A DNA stretch of 6,173 nt from NCBI GenBank assembly GCA_029934875.1, contig JAOZLK010000293.1, forward strand, positions 1 through 6,173. The letters run 5' to 3'. The translations under genes and the position numbers were made by a program. Shown piece by piece: positions 1 to 6,173 of the stretch. The notes beneath the pieces were generated by a model. The model did no database searches. It saw only the letters and a list, made by a program, of their open reading frames with translations, and was not told the DNA's origin. The number at the start of each line of letters is the position of its first letter. Positions within the stretch are counted from its first letter, which is position 1. The stretch is from Bacteroidales bacterium. Its GTDB lineage: Bacteria; Bacteroidota; Bacteroidia; Bacteroidales; GCA-2748055.

Positions 1-1651
1 TCAAAATCTGCCCATCTTCGATGAGCTTTGATTTAAGTGTTTCGTAAGTTACATCATGTATTCCTTTTTCACCGTTGATGGCCATCACAGCGACGGTGGC
101 GGCACTCTGCCCCAGGATCATGAATACCGGTTCCATGCGGATGGATCCAAATGCAATGTGGCTGCATGAGATGCATACCGGTACCAGCAGATTGGAACAC
201 TCTTCCTTAAATGGCAAAATGGAAGCCAGTTCGATCTGGTAAGGGGGTGTATGCACACCGATATCGCCCTCATTTTGTACATATCCATTGGCTTTGATAT
301 AGCGCTGGGTATTGTGAGAATCCATGGTATATGATCCCATTCCAATGGATTGATGCACGGGAGCTGTTCCCAGGACTTCATGCTCGGTCATCACAAAGTC
401 ACTGATCATCCTCCTGGCCTCTCTCACATAGATTTGATGGGGCCAGTTTCCATTATCTTTAAATTCATCCCCAGCGTATCCCCACCTGGCCATTTCTTCC
501 CTGACTTCAGCAGGTACCCGGGGATCACTTTTCAGGAACCAGAGTAAGCCCTTCTGGTAAAGGGTATGCTCATCAATGATCTCTTTTCTTCGCGTATAGC
601 TTCCTTCCGGGTAGTCATAATTCATTCCAATGTTGTCGAAGCTAAAGGGTCCGTGGTTGTTCACATCGGTTTTTCCATTGGGAATGCGGTCAAATTTGTT
701 GAAAGTTTCGCGCCAGCCTGACTCAAAAATGCGGATCAGCAACTCATATTGCGTGGAGTCATAGCCATCAGGACGGCTTATGTTTACTCGGTTTTCGGCC
801 ACATCGGTCAGGCACATTCTATAGCAATAGGCCTGGATGCGCTGATCACCGCTTCCATATTCCCCGGGTGGGTCCGTGGAGATGCGGGGTAATACGCCAC
901 TGGATGGATCAGAAGGAAGGATGTAGGGGCTGATCCGGGAACTGAATCGATGGCCGTGGTGCGCAACACCGAGTTGGATCCCGTTCCAACGTTCTCCATA
1001 AACATCCATGCCTTCCCGGCCAGTTGTGTAGCTTACCCCGGCTGAAGCCATCAGATCACCTTCATAAGTGGCATCAATAAAAACTTTCCCTTTGATCCTG
1101 AGTCCGCTCTCTGTGCAAATGGATGTGATCGCTCCCTCGCTCATGCTTACACCATGCTCCCGGTCGAGCCACTCATCCCTGAAAACCTGGATCTTGTGTT
1201 CTCCGATCAAATCTTCAAAAACCTCTTCAGCGGCTGAGGGTTCAAAGATCCACATGGTCCTGAACTCCCCGTCTATGGCTACATTCCCCTGCCCCACATT
1301 TCCATAATCCGACTTTTTCTGCCACCTCCAGGCCTCATCTTTTTGGTAGTGCCTGTATAGCCTGTGGTAGAATTCCCGGGACAGTCCACCAATCACCGCC
1401 TTGTTCCCTGTGTCGGTATAACCGAGCCCGGAAGCGCTCAGTCCGCCCATGTGAATTTCCGGGCAGACAATTATGGCTGTTTTACCCATTTGAGCAACCT
1501 GGACCGCGGCAGTTACCGCAGCTGACGTTCCACCATAAACGACCACATCAGCAGACAAAGTGGATTGATTTTCTTTATTCATATTCCTGCAGGCTGGTAC
1601 GACTGCCAGAATAATAATCGATAGACAAATGCTTATGATATTTCTTTTCAT
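1..1651 (-). CDS. FAD-dependent oxidoreductase, predicted lipoprotein (partial, 3' end beyond the left edge)
   Basis: The minus-strand frame is open from an ATG at 1651 to the window edge: 550 codons plus one base with no stop. The first 20 residues form a basic, hydrophobic signal ending in a lipobox-like V18-P19-A20-C21, so a periplasmic or surface lipoprotein is likely; this decides the start, because the next Met (24) would lose the signal. A dinucleotide-binding beta-strand and glycine-rich loop follow (DVVVYGGTSAA, residues 35-45), then MGGLSASGLGYTD (68-80), FIDATYEGDL (191-200), REARRM (410-415), SIGMGSYTMDSH (435-446) and a C-terminal block with NLLVP and SHIAFGSIRMEPVFM (about 487-511). 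This order is typical of the FAD_oxidored (PF12831-like) flavoproteins often found beside glycoside hydrolases and sulfatases. The last visible residues, EDGQIL, resemble the usual end of the family, so little is missing. The substrate is unknown; oxidation of a sugar or aglycone is inference. No Shine-Dalgarno is seen. It is divergent from the GH2-sulfatase unit. Confidence 0.9.
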   Translation of the reverse strand, partial: MKRNIISICLSIIILAVVPACRNMNKENQSTLSADVVVYGGTSAAVTAAVQVAQMGKTAIIVCPEIHMGGLSASGLGYTDTGNKAVIGGLSREFYHRLYRHYQKDEAWRWQKKSDYGNVGQGNVAIDGEFRTMWIFEPSAAEEVFEDLIGEHKIQVFRDEWLDREHGVSMSEGAITSICTESGLRIKGKVFIDATYEGDLMASAGVSYTTGREGMDVYGERWNGIQLGVAHHGHRFSSRISPYILPSDPSSGVLPRISTDPPGEYGSGDQRIQAYCYRMCLTDVAENRVNISRPDGYDSTQYELLIRIFESGWRETFNKFDRIPNGKTDVNNHGPFSFDNIGMNYDYPEGSYTRRKEIIDEHTLYQKGLLWFLKSDPRVPAEVREEMARWGYAGDEFKDNGNWPHQIYVREARRMISDFVMTEHEVLGTAPVHQSIGMGSYTMDSHNTQRYIKANGYVQNEGDIGVHTPPYQIELASILPFKEECSNLLVPVCISCSHIAFGSIRMEPVFMILGQSAATVAVMAINGEKGIHDVTYETLKSKLIEDGQIL

Positions 1652-1706
1652 GTTTAGGAATTATTAGTCACTGGCAATGATCAGGTTTTAAAGGCAACTC
1701 TTACTC

Positions 1707-1714
1707 CAAATTTA
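1707..1714 (-). promoter_or_regulatory. Candidate Bacteroidota -7 promoter box for the oxidoreductase
   Basis: Read on the minus strand these bases are TAAATTTG, an exact match to the Bacteroidota sigma-ABfr -7 consensus TAnnTTTG. The implied transcription start would leave a leader of roughly 50 bases before the ATG at 1651, a reasonable length. The -33 element is weak: the nearest TTG on that strand lies about 25 bases upstream of the box, longer than the usual spacing. In AT-rich DNA such a match can occur by chance, so this remains a candidate. Confidence 0.4.
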
Positions 1715-1725
1715 ATCATAAACAT

Positions 1726-1733
1726 TACATTTA
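1726..1733 (+). promoter_or_regulatory. Weak candidate -7 promoter box for the GH2-sulfatase operon
   Basis: TACATTTA matches seven of the eight positions of TAnnTTTG, lacking only the final G. It would start a transcript near 1740, about 20-25 bases before the GH2 ATG at 1763. No clear TTTG-type -33 element lies at the normal distance (TTAC at 1701-1704 is a poor match), so the site may need an activator or may not be real. Confidence 0.22.
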
Positions 1734-1762
1734 GATACTCAATTATTAAACATTGGACCAAC

Positions 1763-4609
1763 ATGAATCAAGCCTACAAAAAAGGCATCTGCCTTTCTCT
1801 ATTGTTGTTGTTTGCAGGATCACCTTTCATTTCCGCTCAGGACACTAAAAGCATTTATCTCTCAGGAACAGGATTCGATCAAAGCGTAGAATGGGAATTC
1901 TATTGCAGCGATGGCATGAACAGTGGTGCCTGGACCAGCATTGAGGTTCCCTCCTGCTGGGAACAACAGGGCTTCGGACAATACAATTATGGGCATGATG
2001 CCTTTGAGGAAAGGTTAAAGGAGGAGGGCCATTACAGGTATTTCTTTGATCTGGAAAAGGGATTGAAAGGTCAGTCCATCCATATTGTCTTCGATGGTGT
2101 GATGACCGATGCCAGGGTGCTGGTCAATGGAAAGCAGGCTGGTGAAGTGCACCAGGGAGCCTTTAATCCCTTTTCCTATGATATCTCCAAACTGATAAAA
2201 TATGGAAGGGAGAATAAACTGGAAGTATTTGTAAAGAAGTTCTCCGATAATATGACAGTGAATCATGCCGAAAGAAAAGCGGATTACTGGATATTCGGAG
2301 GGATCTATCGTCCCGTCTACCTGGAAGTGAAACCGGCCGAACATATTATCAGGGTGGCGGTGGATGCCAGGGCAGATGGTACTTTTACCTCCCATGTTTA
2401 CACATCAGGCTTAAAGCAGTCAAGCCAACTTGAAGTGGGAATCCTGGATCCTGCTGGTTCTGAGGTGGCTACATTTAAAGGCGCTGTTTCAGGGAATGAA
2501 GGCAAACATACGCTTTCCGGCACAATGAAGGAGCCTTTAAGCTGGACTCCCGAAGATCCCAATCTTTATACAGCCGAGTTTCGCTTGCTGAATGATGCAG
2601 GAGAAGCCATCCACAACTTATCTGAAAAAATAGGATTCAGAACTGTTGAAGTGAAGGCACAGGACGGAATTTATGTGAATGACGTTCGAATAAAATACAA
2701 AGGGGTTTGCAGGCATACCTTTCATCCGGATCATGGCCGGACCTCCAGTAAGGCTTTTAGCATTGAGGTGGTTAACCTGCTCAAGGATATGAATATGAAT
2801 GCTGTTCGAATGTCGCACTACGCACCGGACAGCCATTTCCTGGATGTTTGTGACTCCCTGGGACTCTTTGTCCTCAATGAACTGGCGGGTTGGCAGGCAC
2901 CCTCTTATGATTCGGTGGTAGGACGTAAATTATTGAAGGAAATGATTGCCAGCGATGTAAATCATCCCAGCATTATCATGTGGGACAATGCCAATGAAGG
3001 GGGCTGGAACACGGTTTACGATAAGGACTTTAAGGAGCTTGACATCCAGGAGCGGGAAGTAAATCATCCATGGGCTGTTCATGAACTTACCAATACCGCC
3101 CACTATGTGAACTATGATTACCTGTCCATGGATCATTTTGCCCCCAGGGAGATCTTTTTCCCAACCGAACTGCTGCATGGCCTGTATGACGGGGGACATG
3201 GTGCTGGCCTGGAAGATTACTGGCTTCGCATGTGGGAACATCCTCTCTGCGCAGGCGGATTTTTATGGGTTTTTGCCGATGAAGCTGTAAGGCGCAGTGA
3301 TACAGGTGAACTCGATTCCGATGGAAATCATGCACCCGACGGGATACTGGGACCCTACCACGAGAAGGAAGGAAGCTTCTATGCCATCCGTGAAATCTGG
3401 TCGCCCGTTCATTTCGAGAAACGTTACATCACTCCCGAATTCAATGGCAGGTTCCGGATTCAGAATCGCTTCCACTACACCAATTTAGACCAGTGTACAT
3501 TTTCTTACCAGTGGCTGGATCTCCCCGGAGCAAGGGGCCCTGAGAATACCGGCCTTGAGCTTATGGCCTCTGGAGTGCTTCTCAAGGAGGGGGCTCCCTC
3601 GGTTGATCACCTGGCTCCGGGGCAGTCCGGAACCCTTACTGTACCTTTGTATGAGGGCTGGAGGCAGGCAGATGTACTTTGCATGGAGGCCCGTGATCCA
3701 ATGGGCCGCATGATCAACCGTTGGAGCTGGCCTGTGAAATCGCCAGAGCTATCGGCTTCAGAAAGCCTGGAGACTGATGTTTCCATCCAGGTTATGGTCT
3801 CAGTCTCAGAAACAGATCAGCTTCTTATTCTTGAATCAAGTGGTGTTAGCCTGAAGATTTCAAAACGGAACGGCAGGCTGGCCAATGTACATGTCAGAGA
3901 GAGAGAACTACCTCTTTCAGATGGTCCTGTTTTTACCCAGGATACTCTTAAACTCATTGAGTTGAAGCATTTTAGCCAGGGAGGATCCCATCATGTGAGG
4001 GCAGTTTATGAAAATGGTAGTGCGCTTAAATGGACCATGCATCCCAGTGGTCTGGTGGATATGAGACTTAGCTACCAGCCCGGGAGTGAATTTCTGAATA
4101 AACGGGGAGGGACGATTCCCTATACCGGGGCCTCCTTTACTTATCCGGAAGAGGAGATTAAATATGTAAAGTACATGGGAAAGGGTCCCTACAGGGTTTG
4201 GAAAAACCGACGGGCCGGAGTCAATTTTAACGTTTGGGATAAGCCCTACAACAATACCATTACCGGACATTCAGGATTTGTCTACCCCGAGTTCAAGGGA
4301 TACTATTCGGACCTGTACTGGGTAACAGTTAAGGATAGGAAGGATCAGAAATTCACGGTTTATAGTAAAACGGATGATTTATTTCTCAAGCTGTTCACTC
4401 CACAGGAGGCCCCTGTTCCTGCCAATACCGCCCTTGAGCATCCTCCGGGTGATCTGTCCTTCATGCTTGGAATTCCCCCCATTGGAACGAAGTTTGCCCA
4501 GGCATATAACATTGGTCCTCAATCCCGTGGCTATCAGTACCTGAGTAAAAGGCTTAAGGATGGCGCATTGCTGATTGAACTTACTTTTGATTTTACCTCT
4601 AAAGACTAA
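1763..4609 (+). CDS. Secreted LacZ-like glycoside hydrolase family 2 (probable beta-galactosidase)
   Basis: The 948-residue product begins with a Sec signal peptide (KKGIC then a Leu-rich core, probable cleavage after I23-S24-A25). The mature protein follows the five-domain LacZ plan: sugar-binding jelly roll (about 40-190, with DYWIFGGIYR at 174-183), Ig-like domain (about 192-295), TIM barrel (about 297-550), a second beta-sandwich (about 552-660), and a C-terminal Bgal_small_N-like domain (about 680-945, with GKGPYRVWKNRRAG at 806-819). The acid/base is E412 in NHPSIIMWDNANE; the nucleophile is E469 in PTELLHG. By motif alignment, residues of the LacZ galactose site are kept: N75, D174, H318, H352, N411, H472 and W502 match LacZ N102, D201, H357, H391, N460, H540 and W568. 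That favours hydrolysis of a terminal beta-galactoside, but related GH2 enzymes act on other or modified sugars, so exact specificity is open. It has no type IX secretion tail and probably works in the periplasm. It is followed after three bases by the sulfatase. Confidence 0.93.
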   Translation: MNQAYKKGICLSLLLLFAGSPFISAQDTKSIYLSGTGFDQSVEWEFYCSDGMNSGAWTSIEVPSCWEQQGFGQYNYGHDAFEERLKEEGHYRYFFDLEKGLKGQSIHIVFDGVMTDARVLVNGKQAGEVHQGAFNPFSYDISKLIKYGRENKLEVFVKKFSDNMTVNHAERKADYWIFGGIYRPVYLEVKPAEHIIRVAVDARADGTFTSHVYTSGLKQSSQLEVGILDPAGSEVATFKGAVSGNEGKHTLSGTMKEPLSWTPEDPNLYTAEFRLLNDAGEAIHNLSEKIGFRTVEVKAQDGIYVNDVRIKYKGVCRHTFHPDHGRTSSKAFSIEVVNLLKDMNMNAVRMSHYAPDSHFLDVCDSLGLFVLNELAGWQAPSYDSVVGRKLLKEMIASDVNHPSIIMWDNANEGGWNTVYDKDFKELDIQEREVNHPWAVHELTNTAHYVNYDYLSMDHFAPREIFFPTELLHGLYDGGHGAGLEDYWLRMWEHPLCAGGFLWVFADEAVRRSDTGELDSDGNHAPDGILGPYHEKEGSFYAIREIWSPVHFEKRYITPEFNGRFRIQNRFHYTNLDQCTFSYQWLDLPGARGPENTGLELMASGVLLKEGAPSVDHLAPGQSGTLTVPLYEGWRQADVLCMEARDPMGRMINRWSWPVKSPELSASESLETDVSIQVMVSVSETDQLLILESSGVSLKISKRNGRLANVHVRERELPLSDGPVFTQDTLKLIELKHFSQGGSHHVRAVYENGSALKWTMHPSGLVDMRLSYQPGSEFLNKRGGTIPYTGASFTYPEEEIKYVKYMGKGPYRVWKNRRAGVNFNVWDKPYNNTITGHSGFVYPEFKGYYSDLYWVTVKDRKDQKFTVYSKTDDLFLKLFTPQEAPVPANTALEHPPGDLSFMLGIPPIGTKFAQAYNIGPQSRGYQYLSKRLKDGALLIELTFDFTSKD

Positions 4610-4612
4610 AAA

Positions 4613-5989
4613 ATGAAAACTATATTTTTATTTATATCACTGTTAATGATTGCTTTGCATGGCTGTAATGGCGATGCTAAGATACAAAAAACCAACGTAG
4701 TGATCATATTCCTGGACGATTCAGGCTGGGCCGATTTTGAACCCTTTGGAGAGGTGAGCCTGGAAACCCCCAATGTGGTACAGCTGGCAGCTGAAGGATG
4801 TGCCTTTCAAAACTTCTATGTACCGCAGGCCATTTGTTCGGCTTCCCGTTCTGCCCTCATGAGTGGCTGTTACCCAGGGCGTACAAAGGTATTTGGAGCC
4901 CATGGACCCAATGGATGGGGATTGGATACAACCTTTTCCACTATGGGAGAAGTGTTTAGCAAAGCTGGCTATGCCACTGCTGCTTTTGGGAAGTGGCATT
5001 GCGGCGACCAGCCTGAAACCAGGTCCCATGCCAGGGGTTTTGATGAGACCTGCGGATTAATGTACTCCAATGATATGTGGAAATACCATCCGGGTAGTCC
5101 TGAGTACTGGGGAAAATGGCCCCTGGCTTATTGGGAGAACGGTGAAGTTGTCATCGAGGAGGTGGAGAAGGCCGATCAGAAGAACCTGACCCGCTGGTAC
5201 ACCGAACATGCTGTGGATTTCATCTCCCGGCACAGCCAGGAACCCTTCCTGCTTTATGTTCCTCATTCCATGCCCCATGTTCCCCTATTCTGCAGTGACG
5301 AATTTGAGGGTAAATCGGGAAAGGGCCTCTATGGTGATGTAATCCTGGAAATCGATTGGAGTGTAGGGCAGATCAACCAGGCTCTGAAGGATGCAGGAGT
5401 TGATCAAAATACCATTGTGATCATGACTTCCGATAACGGACCGTGGGTCGTATATGGAGATCGGGCCGGGAGCACTCCTTTCAGGGAAGCCAAGGGAACC
5501 AGTTTTGACGGGGGTATCCGGTCGGCCTGCATCATGAAATTCCCAGGTAAAATTGAGGCAGGATCCATATCCACACGCACCCTGGGCTCCGTTGACCTGC
5601 TCCCCACACTCTGTAGCCTGGCTGGCGTTCCTCTTCCGGATAATACTATTGACGGTGAGAATGTTTGGGAATTAATCACGGGCGCCGAGGATGCCTTGAA
5701 TCCTCATTCCTACTATGCATTTTCAAACAATCGAAATTTAGAGGGCATTATCTCTGGTGATGGCCGTTGGAAACTGCACCTGCCCCACCCCTACCGGACC
5801 CTGGATCCAGCCGGAGCCGATGGCTTTCCGGGCAGATATGTTCAGGCGGAGATAGATACCGCTCTTTTTGATATGGAGGCTGATCCTTATGAAACTACAA
5901 ATGTACTTACCGATTTTCCGGAAATTGCATCGGAGTTGATTTCCATGGCAGAAAAGCACCAGGAAAAGTTTTACTCAGAAATGAAGTGA
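4613..5989 (+). CDS. Formylglycine-dependent sulfatase lipoprotein (arylsulfatase A-like, S1 family)
   Basis: The 458-residue protein starts with a short hydrophobic signal ending in a lipobox, L15-H16-G17-C18, indicating a lipoprotein. The sulfatase signature C75-S-A-S-R79, within PQAICSASRSALMSG, fits C-x-[P/A]-x-R, so Cys75 should be converted to formylglycine by a maturase (FGE or anSME) that is not encoded here. Metal ligands are D35 and D36 early and D274-N275 late; K127 and H129 (FGKWHCG), H218 (PHSMPHVP) and K294 (REAKGTSFDGG) complete the usual S1 active site. The segment GLYGDVILEIDWSVGQI (238-254) and the C-terminal GRWKLHLPHPYRT (385-397) are typical of arylsulfatase A-like enzymes with a Sulfatase_C region. 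Role: hydrolysis of a sulfate ester on a glycan. S1 subfamily and substrate cannot be fixed by eye. It starts three bases after the GH2 stop, with no Shine-Dalgarno, so translation is probably coupled. Its tail ends rather early, overlapping the convergent hydrolase gene by 15 bases. Confidence 0.95.
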   Translation: MKTIFLFISLLMIALHGCNGDAKIQKTNVVIIFLDDSGWADFEPFGEVSLETPNVVQLAAEGCAFQNFYVPQAICSASRSALMSGCYPGRTKVFGAHGPNGWGLDTTFSTMGEVFSKAGYATAAFGKWHCGDQPETRSHARGFDETCGLMYSNDMWKYHPGSPEYWGKWPLAYWENGEVVIEEVEKADQKNLTRWYTEHAVDFISRHSQEPFLLYVPHSMPHVPLFCSDEFEGKSGKGLYGDVILEIDWSVGQINQALKDAGVDQNTIVIMTSDNGPWVVYGDRAGSTPFREAKGTSFDGGIRSACIMKFPGKIEAGSISTRTLGSVDLLPTLCSLAGVPLPDNTIDGENVWELITGAEDALNPHSYYAFSNNRNLEGIISGDGRWKLHLPHPYRTLDPAGADGFPGRYVQAEIDTALFDMEADPYETTNVLTDFPEIASELISMAEKHQEKFYSEMK

Positions 5990-6173
5990 AGTGTTGATTC
6001 GCACCAGCCTGCTACTCAATATATCCAGGGGAGTGACCGTATCATCCTTCCCCTGGAGAATAATAGTTGGAGGCAGGCCCTTTCTCACATGCGCCACAGG
6101 ATCCACCTCATCGACTGTAGCTTTGGTCCCCAGCACATTGTAGGTCCAGTGTTCCCAGCCCTCGCCCCTGGGT
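5975..6173 (-). CDS. C-terminal fragment of an alpha/beta-hydrolase (esterase/peptidase-like), apparently truncated
   Basis: On the minus strand an open frame enters from the right edge and ends at a TGA (5977-5975), giving 65 residues after one leftover base. The stretch VDPVAHVRKGLPPTIILQGK then DDTVTPLDI matches the late part of alpha/beta hydrolases (BD-FAE / acetyl-esterase or S9-like), where a G-x-x-D-x-x-V loop carries the catalytic acid, here D44 of the visible part (codon 6043-6041). Normally 30-50 more residues follow, including the catalytic His in a GHGF-like motif. Here the protein stops about 20 residues after the Asp, ending RLVRINTSLHF with no such motif, and the other two minus-strand frames downstream contain none either. 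The gene is therefore probably a 3'-truncated pseudogene or a fragment fused to non-homologous sequence; the serine nucleophile would lie beyond the window. It is convergent with and overlaps the sulfatase end by 15 bases. Confidence 0.65.
   Translation of the reverse strand, partial: PRGEGWEHWTYNVLGTKATVDEVDPVAHVRKGLPPTIILQGKDDTVTPLDILSSRLVRINTSLHF
6024..6057. repeat. Short GC-rich inverted repeat downstream of the sulfatase
   Basis: The arms TCCAGGGGA (6024-6032) and TCCCCTGGA (6049-6057) are perfectly complementary over 9 base pairs with a 16-base loop, about 35 bases past the sulfatase stop. RNA from the plus strand could form this hairpin and so slow or end transcription of the operon, but no T-run follows, and the sequence also encodes the conserved Asp loop of the antisense hydrolase. 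A coincidence is therefore quite possible. I see no better terminator candidate after the sulfatase. Confidence 0.35.

Larger units (their letters stand above)
1652..1762. promoter_or_regulatory. Divergent promoter region between oxidoreductase and GH2 genes
   Basis: This 111-base AT-rich gap separates two genes that start back to back, so it must hold the promoters for both directions unless the GH2 is read from elsewhere. Neither start codon has a purine-rich Shine-Dalgarno sequence: CTAATAATTCCTAAAC precedes the oxidoreductase ATG, and AAACATTGGACCAAC precedes the GH2 ATG. This is normal for Bacteroidota, which rely on A/T-rich leaders. I see no long palindrome that would make a convincing operator; only the short TGATCA (1679-1684) is self-complementary. 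Confidence 0.7.

Noticed and set aside
118..1307. Several 60-90-codon open frames (118-381, 350-547, 808-1005, 1068-1307) in the left part
   Set aside because: All overlap the continuous 550-codon oxidoreductase frame, whose family motifs cover its whole length; the short frames are by-products.
1679..1684. TGATCA palindrome in the divergent intergenic region as a possible operator
   Set aside because: Six bases of self-complementarity are expected by chance and no longer dyad surrounds it.
2015..2395. 126-codon minus-strand open frame inside the GH2 gene
   Set aside because: It lies wholly antisense to conserved GH2 sugar-binding domain sequence, its translation shows no recognisable motif, and no promoter or leader is evident. 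It is a shadow frame.
3917..4270. 117-codon minus-strand open frame in the GH2 C-terminal domain
   Set aside because: It is antisense to the Bgal_small_N-like region, with composition explained by the sense codons; no independent support for a gene.
4721..5959. Antisense and alternate-frame open frames within the sulfatase
   Set aside because: The sulfatase has all expected motifs end to end; the other frames lack motifs or plausible starts.
5975..5995. Frameshift or sequencing error as the cause of the early hydrolase stop
   Set aside because: Reading on in the other two minus-strand frames gives stops and no His-loop motif, and the DNA there is intact sulfatase coding sequence, so a one- or two-base error would not restore a normal hydrolase end.
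1..6173. tRNA, rRNA, CRISPR array, insertion sequence or riboswitch
   Set aside because: Reading both strands showed no repeat-spacer pattern, transposase motif, cloverleaf-like element or terminal inverted repeats; nearly all DNA is accounted for by four genes.

Overview
The window reads as part of a sulfated-glycan degradation locus, most probably from a Bacteroidota bacterium. Three things point there: no recognisable Shine-Dalgarno sequence precedes any of the three visible start codons, the divergent intergenic region carries a box matching the Bacteroidota -7 consensus TAnnTTTG, and every complete gene encodes an exported protein (two lipoproteins and one Sec-type secreted enzyme). Other glycan-degrading phyla rich in sulfatases (Planctomycetota, Verrucomicrobiota/Kiritimatiellota, Lentisphaerota) cannot be fully excluded. 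No susC/susD pair, regulator, RNA gene, insertion sequence or CRISPR array is visible.

Layout: (1) positions 1-1651, minus strand, a nearly complete FAD-dependent oxidoreductase lipoprotein (FAD_oxidored-type, PF12831-like) that runs off the left edge a few residues before its expected end; (2) positions 1652-1762, a 111-base divergent promoter region; (3) positions 1763-4609, plus strand, a secreted five-domain LacZ-like glycoside hydrolase family 2 enzyme with both catalytic glutamates and most of the LacZ galactose-site residues; (4) positions 4613-5989, plus strand, a formylglycine-type sulfatase lipoprotein starting only three bases after the GH2 stop; (5) positions 5975-6173, minus strand, the 3' end of an alpha/beta-hydrolase gene that runs off the right edge, converges on and overlaps the sulfatase by 15 bases, and stops before the usual catalytic-histidine region.

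How the genes may work together (inference): the sulfatase removes a sulfate ester from an oligosaccharide, the GH2 enzyme then cleaves the exposed beta-linked sugar, probably galactose or a modified galactose, and the divergently transcribed flavoprotein may oxidise or otherwise modify a sugar or aglycone. The hydrolase fragment could have been an esterase of the same locus. The GH2-sulfatase pair is almost certainly one transcript; the oxidoreductase is probably co-regulated from the shared intergenic region. The most unusual points are the exported flavoprotein of unknown substrate and the truncated hydrolase at the 3' junction, which may mark the edge of a gene-cassette insertion or rearrangement.
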